A stretch of 64,000 nucleotides of DNA, from contig VLTN01000005.1 of the NCBI GenBank assembly GCA_008330645.1, positions 62,001 to 126,000 on the forward strand, given 5' to 3'. Made by a program: the position numbers and the translations under genes. This DNA comes from Cafeteria roenbergensis. Its lineage: Eukaryota > Sar > Bigyra > Bicosoecida > Cafeteriaceae. The notes under the pieces were generated by a model. The model was not told the DNA's origin, ran no database searches, and saw nothing but the letters and a program-made list of their open reading frames with translations. Every line of letters starts with the position of its first letter. The first letter of the stretch is position 1. This document shows positions 1 through 10,800 of this stretch, piece after piece.

Positions 1-581
1 GCGTCCGAGCCCGCCAGTTCGCTGGCGAGCTTGCGGGTGAGGTGGTGCACCGCAGCCTTGCTGGCGTCGTACGCGAAGGTGGGCACCGGCTGGGGCATGA
101 GGCCTGCCACGGAGCCCACGTTGATCACACGCGACGGCGATCCGGGCGAGGACGCAGCCCGCAGAAGCGGCAAGCACGCGCGGGTCAGCTCAAAGGGCGC
201 GCGCACGTTGAGCGCGAAGCAGCGGTCCCACGCCTTGGACGGGTACTCGTCCATGGGCGCGCCCCAGGTTGTGCCGGCGTTGTTGATCAACACGTCCAGC
301 TTGTCGACCCGGCCGCTCAGCTCCTCCACGAAGGCTGCGCACCCCTCGGGGGTGGACAGGTCGTGGGCCATGGCGATGCACTCGCCGGGGCCCATCGCGC
401 CGATCTCTGCCGCCGCTGCCATGAGGGCATCGCGCTTCCGGGAGGTGACCACCACGGTGGACGCGGCGTTGGTCATGAATGCCTCGGAAAACATGCGGCC
501 GATCCCGCGCCCGCCGCCCGTCACCACGACGTTGAGGCCCTCCACAGAAAAGAGCTTGCCGATCGCGAGCCCGCCTGCCAT
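1..581 (-). CDS. Short-chain dehydrogenase/reductase, partial at the window edge
   Basis: NAD(P)-dependent oxidoreductase of the classical SDR family; the substrate cannot be told, though FabG- and RhlG-type 3-oxoacyl reductases are the nearest familiar class. Read on the minus strand from an ATG at 581. The Rossmann cofactor loop TGGGRGIG lies near residue 20, NNAG near residue 96, the catalytic Ser is in VINVGSVAG, and the Tyr/Lys pair is in YDASK close to the window start. The reading frame runs off position 1, so roughly the last quarter of the protein is missing. The frame stays open a little upstream of 581, but ATG at 581 leaves the usual short stretch ahead of the glycine loop. No mitochondrial or ER signal is obvious. 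It is divergently paired with PRKRIP1 across about 340 bp. Confidence 0.88.
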   Translation of the reverse strand, partial: MAGGLAIGKLFSVEGLNVVVTGGGRGIGRMFSEAFMTNAASTVVVTSRKRDALMAAAAEIGAMGPGECIAMAHDLSTPEGCAAFVEELSGRVDKLDVLINNAGTTWGAPMDEYPSKAWDRCFALNVRAPFELTRACLPLLRAASSPGSPSRVINVGSVAGLMPQPVPTFAYDASKAAVHHLTRKLASELAGSD

Positions 582-919
582 GCTTTTCGCGTGCCGTTCG
601 CCGCTGAGTGAGCGGCAGGGAGGGCGGATCAGGCCCGCTTGCAGAGCTCCGGCCCGCCTCGGCAACTGCGGCCGCGGTGCCCCCGCGCCGCACTCGGCGC
701 GGGCTCGTGCGAGCAGGGGCCGGAGCGACTGCGCAGCCATGGGCCGGTACACGTCCGTGCAGACTTGTGAGACCCGGCTCCGCCGCACTGCCTTGCCGGC
801 CCTCGGGTGAGCGTGCCCTGGCCCCAGGCGTGACCTCGCCGCGCAACAGCCCCGCGCTGCTTGGAGCGTCGCCTGTCGTTGCCTTTCCCGCGAGCGCAGA
901 TTCTGATGACAACCCGCGG
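582..919. promoter_or_regulatory. Divergent intergenic region between the SDR gene and PRKRIP1
   Basis: About 340 bp separate the two start codons, so both core promoters must lie here or overlap the genes. GC content is as high as in the coding sequence, and I see no TATA box or repeat. An open frame runs through it in phase with PRKRIP1 but without family similarity. The assignment as promoter rests on gene orientation only. Confidence 0.4.
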
Positions 920-1741
920 ATGGTTGCGGTCGGTTACGACGCGAGCCGAGCCAAGGCGGGCTCCGCGGTGGACCTTCGACCGGACCTCGTGACCGTGCAA
1001 GGCTCGACGGCCGGCGCCGGCAGCACCACGTACAACAAGTACCGCCGCATGCGGGAGCGGGAGATGGCGCGAGTGCGCGAGATGGAAACTGACGCCACGG
1101 CAGCCGCTCTTGACGAAGCCTTCCGGGCGCGCGTGGCGGACGAGCAGGCCAAGTGCGAGGACCGGACGCGCCGCAACGCGGAGCGGCGCAAGCGCAAGAA
1201 GGGCCGCAAGGCCCTTGCCCGTGAGCTTTCCAAGACAGGCGCCATTCCTCGCGGCTCGGGGTCGGCGGAGCACCACCAGGCAGAGGCAGCTGCGGCGTCG
1301 CCGGAGGTGGACGAGGCGGCGGTGCTGGCGCGCGCGGCAGAGCTCGTGCGGGCGGAGGCCGCCAGCGACGCGGAACTGAGCGCCGCCCTTCGGAAGCGGG
1401 CGGAGCAGGCCGCCTCGACGGCCAGCGCGGACGCGGCGGCAGCCGGCGCGGACACCGCTGAGTCTGCTGACGCAGCGGTGTCTCTTGACGAGGCAGCGGC
1501 TGCAGCGGTGGCCGCTGCGGCGGCGGCGGCGGCGGGTGCGGCAAAAGGCAGTGCCGCCGAGGGCGGGGACGGGTTTGCGGTGCCGGCAGCCAAGCGGCCA
1601 CGTGAAGAGGCGGACGATGCCGCCCCCGCCGACGAGCCCGCCGCCGCGGCCACCGCCCAGAAGCGGGCGCGCCGAGCCGACGACGCGGCCGCGGGCGATG
1701 CAGCCGCAGCTAGCGCTGCGGCCGGCGGGGCGGAGGCGTGA
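920..1741 (+). CDS. PRKRIP1: PRKR-interacting protein 1 homolog (DUF1168)
   Basis: Predicted spliceosome-associated protein of the PRKRIP1/DUF1168 family, a nuclear double-stranded-RNA-binding factor in animals. The protein is 273 residues. The family core spans about residues 30-110: a VQGSTAGAGS motif, a YNKYRRMREREMARV segment, then a long basic helix with the run RRNAERRKRKKGRKAL. This matches the order and spacing of the human protein (SSAGAGS, YRHLRRREY, TAKRRKKRQK). The rest is an Ala/Glu-rich, probably disordered tail with two basic clusters (AAKRPREE, QKRARR) that look like nuclear localisation signals. I chose the ATG at 920 because it sits about 30 residues ahead of the conserved core; the frame is open back to 608 but the extra sequence resembles nothing. 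No intron is needed. The tail is longer and more alanine-rich than in animals. Confidence 0.85.
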   Translation: MVAVGYDASRAKAGSAVDLRPDLVTVQGSTAGAGSTTYNKYRRMREREMARVREMETDATAAALDEAFRARVADEQAKCEDRTRRNAERRKRKKGRKALARELSKTGAIPRGSGSAEHHQAEAAAASPEVDEAAVLARAAELVRAEAASDAELSAALRKRAEQAASTASADAAAAGADTAESADAAVSLDEAAAAAVAAAAAAAAGAAKGSAAEGGDGFAVPAAKRPREEADDAAPADEPAAAATAQKRARRADDAAAGDAAAASAAAGGAEA

Positions 1742-2144
1742 GCCAGCCCATGCCGATGGGGCGCCTCGACGCGAGGGGCGCCCCGTGGGTTGCGAGCGGG
1801 CCGGGGGGGGGGTGGGGGAGGGGGCGTCGCTCACCTCAGCCGCATCGGCGTTGTGCGTTGGCGGCCGTGGCGGTGGCGGTGGGCGCTGGCATGCGCTGCT
1901 TGAAGCGCGACGGCTGGCGCCCAGTGTGTGTGTGTGTGCGTGTGTGTTTCCGCGACAGGCGCGGGAGCTGGCGGAGCCGCCATGGCAGAGCTTCACTGGT
2001 CCGCGTGCGCGCTGCTGCCAACGGGCGGGCACCCAATCACGGCCCCCGTGAGGCAGGGGTCGGACACACGCGTCGGGGGGAATGGCGAGCTCGAGCGAGG
2101 CAGCCCCAGCAGGTGCGGGGGGGCGCAGCGCGCGAGAGCACGCC
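1742..2144. other. Convergent intergenic region with a short GT repeat
   Basis: About 400 bp between the stops of two convergent genes. It holds a G-rich run near 1800-1825 and an imperfect GT microsatellite at about 1924-1948. No gene is supported; the open frames here lack family features. Confidence 0.6.
1924..1948. repeat. Imperfect (GT)n microsatellite
   Basis: Alternating GT dinucleotides with a single interruption, in the 3' flank shared by PRKRIP1 and the TraB-like gene. Confidence 0.85.
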
Positions 2145-3608
2145 TCACTGAGTGGTGCGGCCGCCAGAGCCCAGGCCAAGGTTGGAGCCGACGGGCGCGA
2201 CGGGGCTGGAGAGCGCTTGCCACATGCCGACGCCGATGGGGGCGTAGCCGCCTACGTACATGGACATGGTGTACACGGCGGCGCCGATGCCGCCGACCAC
2301 CACCGCGACGCCGGTGGCCGCGCGCGGGAAGCGGCGGATGAGGAGGCGGTGGTAGGCATAGCCCAGGCCGCCGGCGAGGGCGAGCGGGCTGCCGACCTGA
2401 ACTGCGAAGCCTCCGAGGTCGCGCTCCACGAGGCCCTCCTTGACGGGCATGGGGGAGTCCCATGCGCGGAGGAGGCCGGCGACGCGCGGGAGCTCGACAA
2501 GCGCCACGGTTTCGTCTTGGCTGAGCGGCTCGGTGGGGGCGCGCGCGGGCGCCCTGGGGAAGGGGGAGCCCGCGTCGTCCCCGCGCTCCTTGGCGGCGTC
2601 AGCGAGGGCCAGCTCGTCGTCCCCGACCAGCACGCCCGCGAGGGTCTGCACCTGAACGGCGAAGAAGTCCCTGGCCATCTCCATCTGCGCGAGGGAGGCC
2701 TGGGCCTCCGGCACCTCGAGCCGGTCCGCCACGGAGGCCATGTCGGTCACTGTGCCGTCCGCCACGGCGGGGCCGCCGCGGGCGATGCGCTCCCGGAAGT
2801 CGCGGATGTGCCCGGCAAAGTGGGTTTCGAAGTCGAGCGACTGGGCGCTGTTCTTCTTGGCGAAGGTGTCGAACGCGTGCCGGTTCGCGCGGGACATGCT
2901 CTCGATGGCCGTGGTGGAGAAGTACCCAGAGGGGGGAATGGTGACGCGGCCCAAGTCGCTGTTGACTCCGTCCAGGATCTTGATCGACGTCATCTCCACA
3001 GACGCGACGAGGAACGCCTGCGTGCTCCAGAAACCCTGGTTGCCGTACACGTCAAAGCCCACTTGCCCGAAGCGGTCAAACGCCAGCACCTGATTGTTGT
3101 ACGCCTTGTCAAAGTGCGCAGGCCAAGCAAGCACGCGCGCGCCCATGCTGTCCGCCTGGCCCACCGACTCGCGCCAGACCTCGTCGGGGTCGACTCCGAC
3201 CATGCGGAACACGCCGGCCTCGCAATCGATCTTGTGCAGCATCGTGCTCATAGCCATCCCGTAGTCGAGGCGAAGGTCCGCAGACGGTGGCGCCTTGGGC
3301 CTCGGCGGCCCGCCCAGCTTCACGTGCTTGCGCAGGGTGGGAACGCGCCCCACCGCGGTGTCGACATAGACAGTGCCCGGCCGGAGCGCAATCAGCAGGT
3401 TCTTCGCCTCGCGGCAGCTGGCCTGCGACCCCGGGACTACCCCAAGAATGTGGACAACCTTCCCGTCAGGGCGCTGCAGCGCAAAGTACCGCCCGCGCTG
3501 GCGCAAGTACTGCAGGAAGTTGTCGACCGCTTCGGGGCTCGGCCGGGTCGAAGCGCCGCCCCCGGCCCCGTCCGCCCCGCGCGACGCTGATGACGCGGAC
3601 GATCCCAT
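2145..3608 (-). CDS. TraB/PrgY-like domain protein with C-terminal membrane segments
   Basis: A 487-residue protein read from an ATG at 3608. Residues 50-100 (VVHILGVVPGSQASC, then IALRPGTVYVDTA and a following Arg) match the opening of the TraB domain, whose usual form is a GTxH-like strand, a Ser, and a vvvEl..R strand. The normally conserved His is replaced (GVVP), so the putative active or binding site is degenerate. A middle region of about 300 residues is well ordered but I do not recognise it. Near the C-terminus two hydrophobic stretches (LALAGGLGYAYHRLL and ATGVAVVVGGIGAAVYTM) suggest a tail-anchored membrane protein. In plants and animals TraB-domain proteins are reported on mitochondria or at ER-mitochondria contacts; that location here is inference. 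The frame is open upstream to 4088, but that extension enters the low-GC spacer and is not used. Confidence 0.6.
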   Translation of the reverse strand: MGSSASSASRGADGAGGGASTRPSPEAVDNFLQYLRQRGRYFALQRPDGKVVHILGVVPGSQASCREAKNLLIALRPGTVYVDTAVGRVPTLRKHVKLGGPPRPKAPPSADLRLDYGMAMSTMLHKIDCEAGVFRMVGVDPDEVWRESVGQADSMGARVLAWPAHFDKAYNNQVLAFDRFGQVGFDVYGNQGFWSTQAFLVASVEMTSIKILDGVNSDLGRVTIPPSGYFSTTAIESMSRANRHAFDTFAKKNSAQSLDFETHFAGHIRDFRERIARGGPAVADGTVTDMASVADRLEVPEAQASLAQMEMARDFFAVQVQTLAGVLVGDDELALADAAKERGDDAGSPFPRAPARAPTEPLSQDETVALVELPRVAGLLRAWDSPMPVKEGLVERDLGGFAVQVGSPLALAGGLGYAYHRLLIRRFPRAATGVAVVVGGIGAAVYTMSMYVGGYAPIGVGMWQALSSPVAPVGSNLGLGSGGRTTQ

Positions 3609-4833
3609 TTGGCCTCGTCTGCAAGAGACTCCGAGGGGGCGACCCTCCGCGGCCTCGATGGGGAGGTGGCGAATCGGGCGGGGCGGGCGATGCTCCACCA
3701 AAACTTGCCGTGGTGCGCAGCCTGCAGAGCCTGGAATCGACGCGCTGCCGGTTCTGAATCTGTGTGTGCCGGCCATGCCGCGGCCTCCCGCTGCCACCGC
3801 CCACCGCCCCGCTGGCCCACATCCACGGGAAGGCGAGGTGCTCGCGATGGCGTTTCGGCTTTTCATGCATGCCAATCGCAACGAGCGAGCCCAAACCGCT
3901 GCAGGACTTGCCGTGGCCCGCCGCGTCGCCGGACTGGGAGAATCCGTCGAACTGGACAAAAGACTGCCTCTGAGCTGGAGCTGAGCCATTCTGGGGGGGG
4001 GTGCACGGCACCGGCAGAAGCGCGGACGCATCATGTCAGGCTCAACCACGCTATCGACAGAAGCACGCGTCGATCTTTGTATCATCATCGCCCGAAAAAA
4101 ACTTGAATCGTAAACGCGACTGCAGCGCCTGGACGCCGGTCCAGGAGCTATGCCAACCGAGGGAGTGCTTGCCCTGTGGGCTGCGCCGGACGAGACTTAT
4201 CCTGGACTAGACCTTCGTCGAAGCTGCCCAGATGTTTGTATGCTCCTGAGGGCCCTCGTGGCAGCCCCCTGCGATTGCATGCACGCATGATGATTAAACC
4301 AGCACCATAAAATTTCCCCCTATATCTTCGCAACTACAGCACGACGGGCCCAGTCGCAATGTTGTGTGAGTGAATTGAGCTCATAAAGCTCGCGAGGCCT
4401 GCCGGTTCAGGCTGGACCTGTTGTGTTTCATCGTTCACATCAGGGAGAATTGAAGTCGCTTGGTCAGCAGCTAAATTGCAGCAGATGCAACATTCGACGG
4501 TGCCTCCGACTCCTGCTGGACCCTCACGGTTCGGGTTGAGACTTGCTCCTGAATGTTGCTGTCGCTCGACAGTGCGACACCAGACTCGGCCAGCGCTCCG
4601 CCGTGTGAAACTCAATTTCGTGAGCTCCAACGACGGGCCGGCCTCTGTCACCCGCGTTGGACCCATGTTTTGGGCGCGTCGGCTTCGCACTTGCATTGCG
4701 CTCGCGCCGCAGTGGCCGGGCAGCCGTTGCCATCAGGAGGACCCCAGCTCGGCAGAGCGAGTTGGACTTGGCGTCAAACCTGCCCCCACTCACAGGATAA
4801 CGCCCGCAGGCCGGTCCGAGCGGCTTGCCGGGC
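3609..4833. promoter_or_regulatory. Long divergent intergenic region between the TraB-like gene and KATNIP
   Basis: The longest gene-free stretch in the window, about 1.2 kb between two divergent start codons, so it should contain both promoters. Its middle part, about 4030-4480, has only about 50-55% GC by my count of individual 60-base lines and is noted separately. Small open frames on both strands show no family features. I looked for a tRNA, spliceosomal snRNA or SRP RNA and did not find one. Confidence 0.45.
4030..4480. other. Low-GC island in a GC-rich genome
   Basis: Lines between 4081 and 4440 count at 30-35 G+C per 60 bases, against about 42 or more nearby. The stretch includes A-rich and T-rich words unusual for this window (an A7 run near 4096, TATATC near 4322). 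There are no terminal repeats, target duplication or coding similarity. It may be promoter sequence, an unrecognised RNA gene, or an old insertion. Confidence 0.6.
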
Positions 4834-7800
4834 ATGGCCGACGGGGCGGCCGCCAACCCGCAACACGTCGAGTACCTCCGCCGCTTGGAGCAGCAAGTGC
4901 AAGCACGTCGCCGCGCGCAGGCGGAGGCCGGGCAGGACGGGGCTGCCGATCTCGAGCGAGGGTTTTCGAGGTACAACTCCGGCGCGAACCACTCGCGCTC
5001 TTCCGCGAGGTGAGCCACGATTCCGCTGCAGTGGGGGTCACGCCCGTCGTGCGCCGAGTGTGGCCGCGGGGGAAGCCGGCCACGCCGTCCGCAAGGGCAG
5101 CGACCGCCGGGAGCGCGTGGCCGCACCGGCCACCGTTTGCACGCTCCGGTCAGGCACCGGCCGAGCACCCCTTGGGCTGCGATGCCCACCCGGCTTCAAC
5201 GACTTTGCTCGTACCACTCGTCCTCCCGCGCCGCGCAGGTCTCGCCCGCGCCAGCGGCCTCGCCCCGCTGACTCGGGCTGGAGCCAGGGAGGCGACTTGG
5301 TGATTCGAACCTCCGACGGCGAGCGCCAGGCCGTGCCAGGGTCGAGCGGGGCGTGCTCCCCGGTGTTGCCAGCAAGCGCGAGCCGTGTCGACAGCGGCAT
5401 GCCGAGCCACGGCGACGCGCCGGCCGGCGAGATGTCGCTGGACTCAGGCTCGCGCGCGCGTGGCTCCGAGGACGACGCAGCGGAGCTGATGCGGCTATTC
5501 CGGGGCCTGGAGAGTGGAACGCGCGGTTCGTTGCTTCGCGCGCTTCGCACGGCGACGGTGGCCCACCCTGACTCGGCCGCGGCGGCTGCAGCGGCTGCAA
5601 CGTCGAGCCTGGCGGAACCGGGTTCCGCAGCGCCTGCCGACCCCGCACGGCTCTCCCAGCAGCTCCTCTCCATCCTGCAGGCCGCAGGCACAACCGACCG
5701 GCATACTGACTCCCCTGGCTCCAGCGGGTCGCGGTCCGGCGGCCGGGCTCGCGGGGACGGCCCCGCCCACAGCCCGTCCCGAGGGTCAAGCAGCACAGGC
5801 GGCAGCCCGGCACCCGGCGCGGGGCAGGGCAGCAGCTCCTCGCCTCGGGCGCGTGGGTCGTCCCGTCGGGCGGGCGCCTCCGTCCTGCCCAAGGGCGTGG
5901 CCGTCACCGTGCGCATCCGCTCCACGCACGCGCCCGACCCCGAGGCCGGCTCCCCGCCGCGCCCAGTGGCCGTGGGCCTCACCGAAGTGCAAGTCTTTAG
6001 CACCACGCACCAGCTGCTGTCGCTGCCCACGGCGCGGGTGTGGCTGCGCCGCGACGCGGGAGGGGCAGGGCCCGCGCTTCAGCCGGCAGAGCCACTTTCG
6101 GACGCCGGGGAGGCGCGGGCGGGACTCGCAGTGCCGGCAGAGCGACTCATCAGCGGGTCCTTCAAGACGTGCAGCGAGCGCGACTCGTGGTGGGGTGTGG
6201 CCGGGGCCTGGCCGGGCGCCGGACCGTCTGGCGACGCCACGGAGTCGGAGCCTCCCCCACCGCTTGCCGAGATTCGGGTGTGGCTGCCCCCCGGCGAAAG
6301 CCCCGGGTCAGTTCTTCTGTGGAACTTCAACTGCTCCCGCCGCCCCAGGGGCGCCCCCGCTGCCGCCTGGCCGGCCGACGGGCCCTTGCTGGCGGGAGTG
6401 CGGGCTGTGGACGTGCTCGTCGGCGGACGCCTCGCCTGGTCCGGCGACGTCCTCTGCGGGTCCGGCAGAGCCGCGTCGCTGGAGCCGGCGGTCGTGCCCA
6501 TTGCGTCATCGCTCACGCCCGGCCGCCTAGGGCGCATTGTCAGGCAGGGCGAGGACGCGTCCGCCCGGCGAAGGCGGCGCAGCTCTGCCTCGTCGCAGCC
6601 ACCGGCGGCGGGCGCAGACGCGAGTCACGGCGACCGCGGGGATGCCAGCAGGAGCAAGTCGGAGTCTCAAAGCAGAGCTGGAAACGGGAGCGGCAGGGCA
6701 GGCGACGACGCAGCGCCAGCGAACGGGGCAGGCCTGCCCCCCCGCCGAGGCAGGGGGGGGGGCGTGCGCCGAGGCAGCAGCGACTCGAGTGGAAGCCGCG
6801 ACGCGTCCCCGTCAACGTCGTCCAGGGAAGCGGGCTCCCTCCCAGCCGCCCCGCCGTCCCCGTCGCAGTCCTCCTCCTTCGCCTCCTCGTCCTCGCCGCG
6901 CTCCTCAGCGCGGCGCAAGCTGCCCCCCCCGTTGCGCTCCTCCTCGCCCGCGCGCAAGGCTGGCTCGTCCCGGTCGTCGTCGCCCTCTTCGCCGTCCGGC
7001 AGGGACCCCCTGCTCGCGTCGTTCAAGCCGCTGCCGCGCGGAACTGGCGCCTCAAGCCCGCGGGCGAGCTCGGCCCAGCCGGCGCGCGTCGGGGCGGGCA
7101 GCGGCCCTCCTGTTGGAAGAGTCTCCCCGATCCTGAGCCCTGCCCGGACGCCCAAGGCCGACCGGTCGTCGGGGCACGGCTCGCCCACCAGGAGCGGTGC
7201 CGAGGCAGCAGGGTTTGCCGCGGCTGGGGCGGGGGGCCGCTCGGCTGCCCGCCGCGCGCGAGTGGTATCGCTGGCCTCTGGCGGAAGCGCCACCGTTGGC
7301 GACGAGGCGGGGCCGAGGTCGGGGGCGGAGGCAGGGGCAGGGGCAGGGGCAGGGGCAGGGGCAGGGGCAGGGGCAGGGGCAGGGGCAGGGGCAGGGGCAG
7401 GGGCAGTGGCAGGGGCACCAGGTTCCGCCGGGGCGAGAATCACGCCCGCAGCTGCTCGGCGGCTGTCCGGGGCCGGCGGCGCGGAGCAGGACTCGCTGAC
7501 TGCCGAGCTGCAGCGGCGCCCCACCTCCTCCGCGAGCAGGCCCGGCTCTGCCGCAAGTGCCGCAGCGAGAGCTTCCCCCAAGCTGGGGGGGTCGACTTCG
7601 GGTGCGAGCAGGGGCGCAAGGGCCGCGGCTGCTGCGGCTGGGAGCAGCCCGGTGGCGCAGGCTCCCGTCTCCACAGCAGCCCGGCTGGGGTCGTCGGAGC
7701 TGGCTGCGCGGCCGGGCTCCGCGTCCCGGCGCCCGCTCAGCTCGGCTGCAGCCCGGCTGTTGGCAGGTGACGCGCCACTCTCGGCTGCGTCGCCGACGGC

Positions 7801-10800
7801 GTCGCCGGCCGCTGCGGCAGCGGCAGAGGCTGCGGGCGGGGGAGGAGGGCCCCGTGGCCGGCGCACCAGCCCCGTTGCCACGGGACGGCCTGGCGCTCTG
7901 GCTCCGACATCGCGGCCTGCAGCGGTATCGCGCGGCCCGGTGATGCCCAGGGCTGACATCCTGCCCATCGCTGGGGGAAAGGCTGGCGGCGCCAAGACTG
8001 CGGCGTCAACGTCTCCAGTCCAAGCCCCGCGCCTTGACCCTGCCAGCGTGCCAGCGCCTGGCCAGGCCGCGTCTCCCTCCGCAACGGCCACCTCCCCTGT
8101 CGGCAATGCCCGCTCCGACTCGGACCGCCCCTCGCGCCGGGAGGCGGCCCTCGAGCGGTCGCTCGATTCGCTGAGTTTCTTTGCCGCTCACCACCGAGGC
8201 AGGGTGGAGGCCGCCGCAGCGGAGGCCGCCGCCGCAGAGGCCGCCGCCGCCTCCGAAACATCCCAAAGTGCGGCAGACGGTACAGGCGGGGCGCTCGCCG
8301 CGGGCAGCGCGAGGGCGGAGGCCGGGGCGTCGCCAGCGGCTCTGCTCTCGACCAGCGCGGTGTCAGAGTCGTCGGCGGTCATTGACGACGCCGCCGCCCT
8401 GCTGCGCGAAACGGACGGCGCTCTGCCGGCGTTGTCGGAGGCCAGTGACGACGACGGCGAGGGAGACGAGGGCGTGGGGGCTGGCGGGCTGGGCGCGAGC
8501 ATGCGGCGCCGGGACGTGGCCTCCACGCCTCGGGCATCGAACGCTTCCAGGGCAGCAGCAGGGGGCGCCTCGCTCGCCAACGTGTCCATGGTGGACGTGC
8601 CCGTCCTGCCTGTGGGGTCCAGCCTCACGTTGACGGTGCGCTCCACCTGGGGCGACCCGCACTACGTGGGGCTCTCTGGAATCGACCTGTTCGACGACAA
8701 GGGCAGGAGGGTGCTTGCTGCCGGCCTCAGACAGGACGGGACACCGTCGCAGCCTGTGACTCGAAAGCAGACCGGGGACAGGGTGGAAGTGTCACTCGGT
8801 GCGCCGCCCCCCGGCCCAGACTCGCCTGCAGTGATCGTGGCGGCCGCGGCGACGCCCGGGGACGTCAACGTGCTGGACGGCTACGGGACCGACCCCCGAA
8901 CGGTGGACAAGCTTGTTGACGGGCACGGCTTCACGAGGGACGACTTGCACTCCTGGCTGGCTCCGTGGACCCCGGGAGCCAGCGCGACGATTGAGCTGGT
9001 GCTGAGCAAGCCGGTCTCTCTCTCCATGGTGCGGGTGTGGAACTACAACAAGAGTCGCGTGCACTCCTTCCGGGGGGCCCGCTCGGTGCGGATGGCAGTC
9101 GACGGCTTCACCGTGTTCGACGGGGAGGTTCGCAAGGCGCCCGGCGACCTCACCGACGCGGCGCAGTGTGCCGAGTGCGTTCTCTTCACCACCGACCCGG
9201 CGGTGCTGGGCACGCTCTTCGGGGACACGAGCGGGGCCAAGGGAAGGGGCACGGCCGCCGAGGGGGCGGGCCAGGACCCGGAGCACGAGTGGACCGCCGA
9301 GGCGATGCGCGAGGACGCGGTCCGCATGCTGGCTCTCCGGCGGCCGGACACCGCGGACGACACGGCCGACGCGGGTGCAGCCGGCAAGCCTGGGCGGGCG
9401 GCAAGCGCTGGGCGGCTGCGGCGGCGCAGGCGCGGGCCGCAGCCTGAAGAGCGGTTTGAGGACGCGCTCAAGGCCGAAGCTGCCTCACCCGCGTCGGGAG
9501 CGGCAGCGGGGGCGGGGGGCGGCGACACGGACTTGCAAGCCCTCCTACGCGAGGCCGCGGGGCTGCAGTCCGGCAGCGCGGCTGGCGCGGGGGCGGGGGA
9601 TGCGAGCCCCGAGTTCAGGCCCCGCACGGGAGCGGTGCGGCCGGCGCCGCCCCGGAGAGACCTGTCCTCAGCGCCGAGCGGGCTCACCGACCTGGACAGC
9701 AGCGCGGGAGGGGCGCACGTGGGCAGGCGCGGGGCCGAGGCTGGCGGCAACGGCGGGTCGACTGGCGTCCGCCGCTCCGTGCTGCCGCTGGGGGCGCAGG
9801 GGCGGTGGTCGCCGTGGGACGTTGCTCCGTGCGCGGAGGGGTGCATCATGGAGGCAAAGGGGCTGCCCCGTGCACGGGTGCTGGAGGTGGAGCTGGTGGA
9901 CACGCACGGCGACCCCTACTACGCAGGCCTCAGCGCGCTGCGGGTGCTGGCCGCCAACGACTCATCAGGGGTGGTCGAAGACTTCCCGCTCTCGGCGTCC
10001 ATGCTGTCCGCCAGCCCCAAGGACATCAACGTGGTGAGCCAGCGGAAGCGGCCGGTTCCGCGTGGAGTTTGCGCGGTTTCGCGCGCGATCGCGTTGCCTG
10101 GTTGCCCCTTCCTGTGCCTCGCGCGCGCCTGCTCGCTTTGCTGCTGCTGCGGCTCCTGACCTGCTCCGTGTGGGCGGGCTCTGCAGGTTGCGGTTGCCGC
10201 CGCCGCCGCCGCCGCCGCTGCTGCTGCTGCTGCTGCCGGTGCCGTTGCTGCCACCCGCCTCTCCGATCGCTGGCTTTCGCCGCGCAGGACGGCCACTCGG
10301 GCGATCCCCGCACGCTGGACAAGCTGGTGGACGGGGTGGATGTGACTTGCGACGATACGCACATGTGGCTCGTGCCGTACACGGAGGGCGAGCGGCACTG
10401 GCTGCGCGTAGACCTTGGACGGACGGTGTCCCTGGCAGGCGTGAGTCGCAGCGAGGTAGCCACCGTCGATTTCGAGCCGGCGCCGCGCTGCTTCCGCCGG
10501 GCTGCGGCGCAGCGCGCCCACGCCCAGCGCCGCTGTCGAGTCGCGCTCCTGGAGATCCGTTGCGCCCCCCTCGCGCCCGCCACCCCCCCCCCTCCCCCGG
10601 TCTTGCCCCACCTCCGCGATTCGGCTCACTCCCCTCCCCGCCGGAGTGCATCGCAGATCGTTCTGTACAACTACAACAAGAGCGCCGACGATGCGAGCCG
10701 CGGCGTCCGCACCATCTCGCTGGCGCTGGACGGCCGACCCGTCTTCGCCCGCGCGGCGGGCCACCCCGCCACCAACGACTCATCCGACCCTGGCGCCCCG

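Noticed and set aside
3609-4088. An N-terminal extension of the TraB-like protein to 4088
   Set aside because: The extension runs through sequence without conserved features and into the low-GC spacer; the ATG at 3608 gives a sensible start.
4100-4480. Possible spliceosomal snRNA, SRP RNA or tRNA in the low-GC island
   Set aside because: I compared the stretch by eye with U1, U2, U4, U5, U6, SRP and tRNA signatures on both strands and found no match.
5285-5320. A tRNA B-box-like word (GGTTCGAATCA) on the minus strand
   Set aside because: The flanking bases cannot form a T-stem or an acceptor stem, and no A-box lies at the right distance. It lies in KATNIP exon sequence.
7023-7418. A minus-strand open frame giving repeated Pro-Leu
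   Set aside because: It is the translation of the reverse complement of the GGGGCA array, which belongs to KATNIP on the plus strand.
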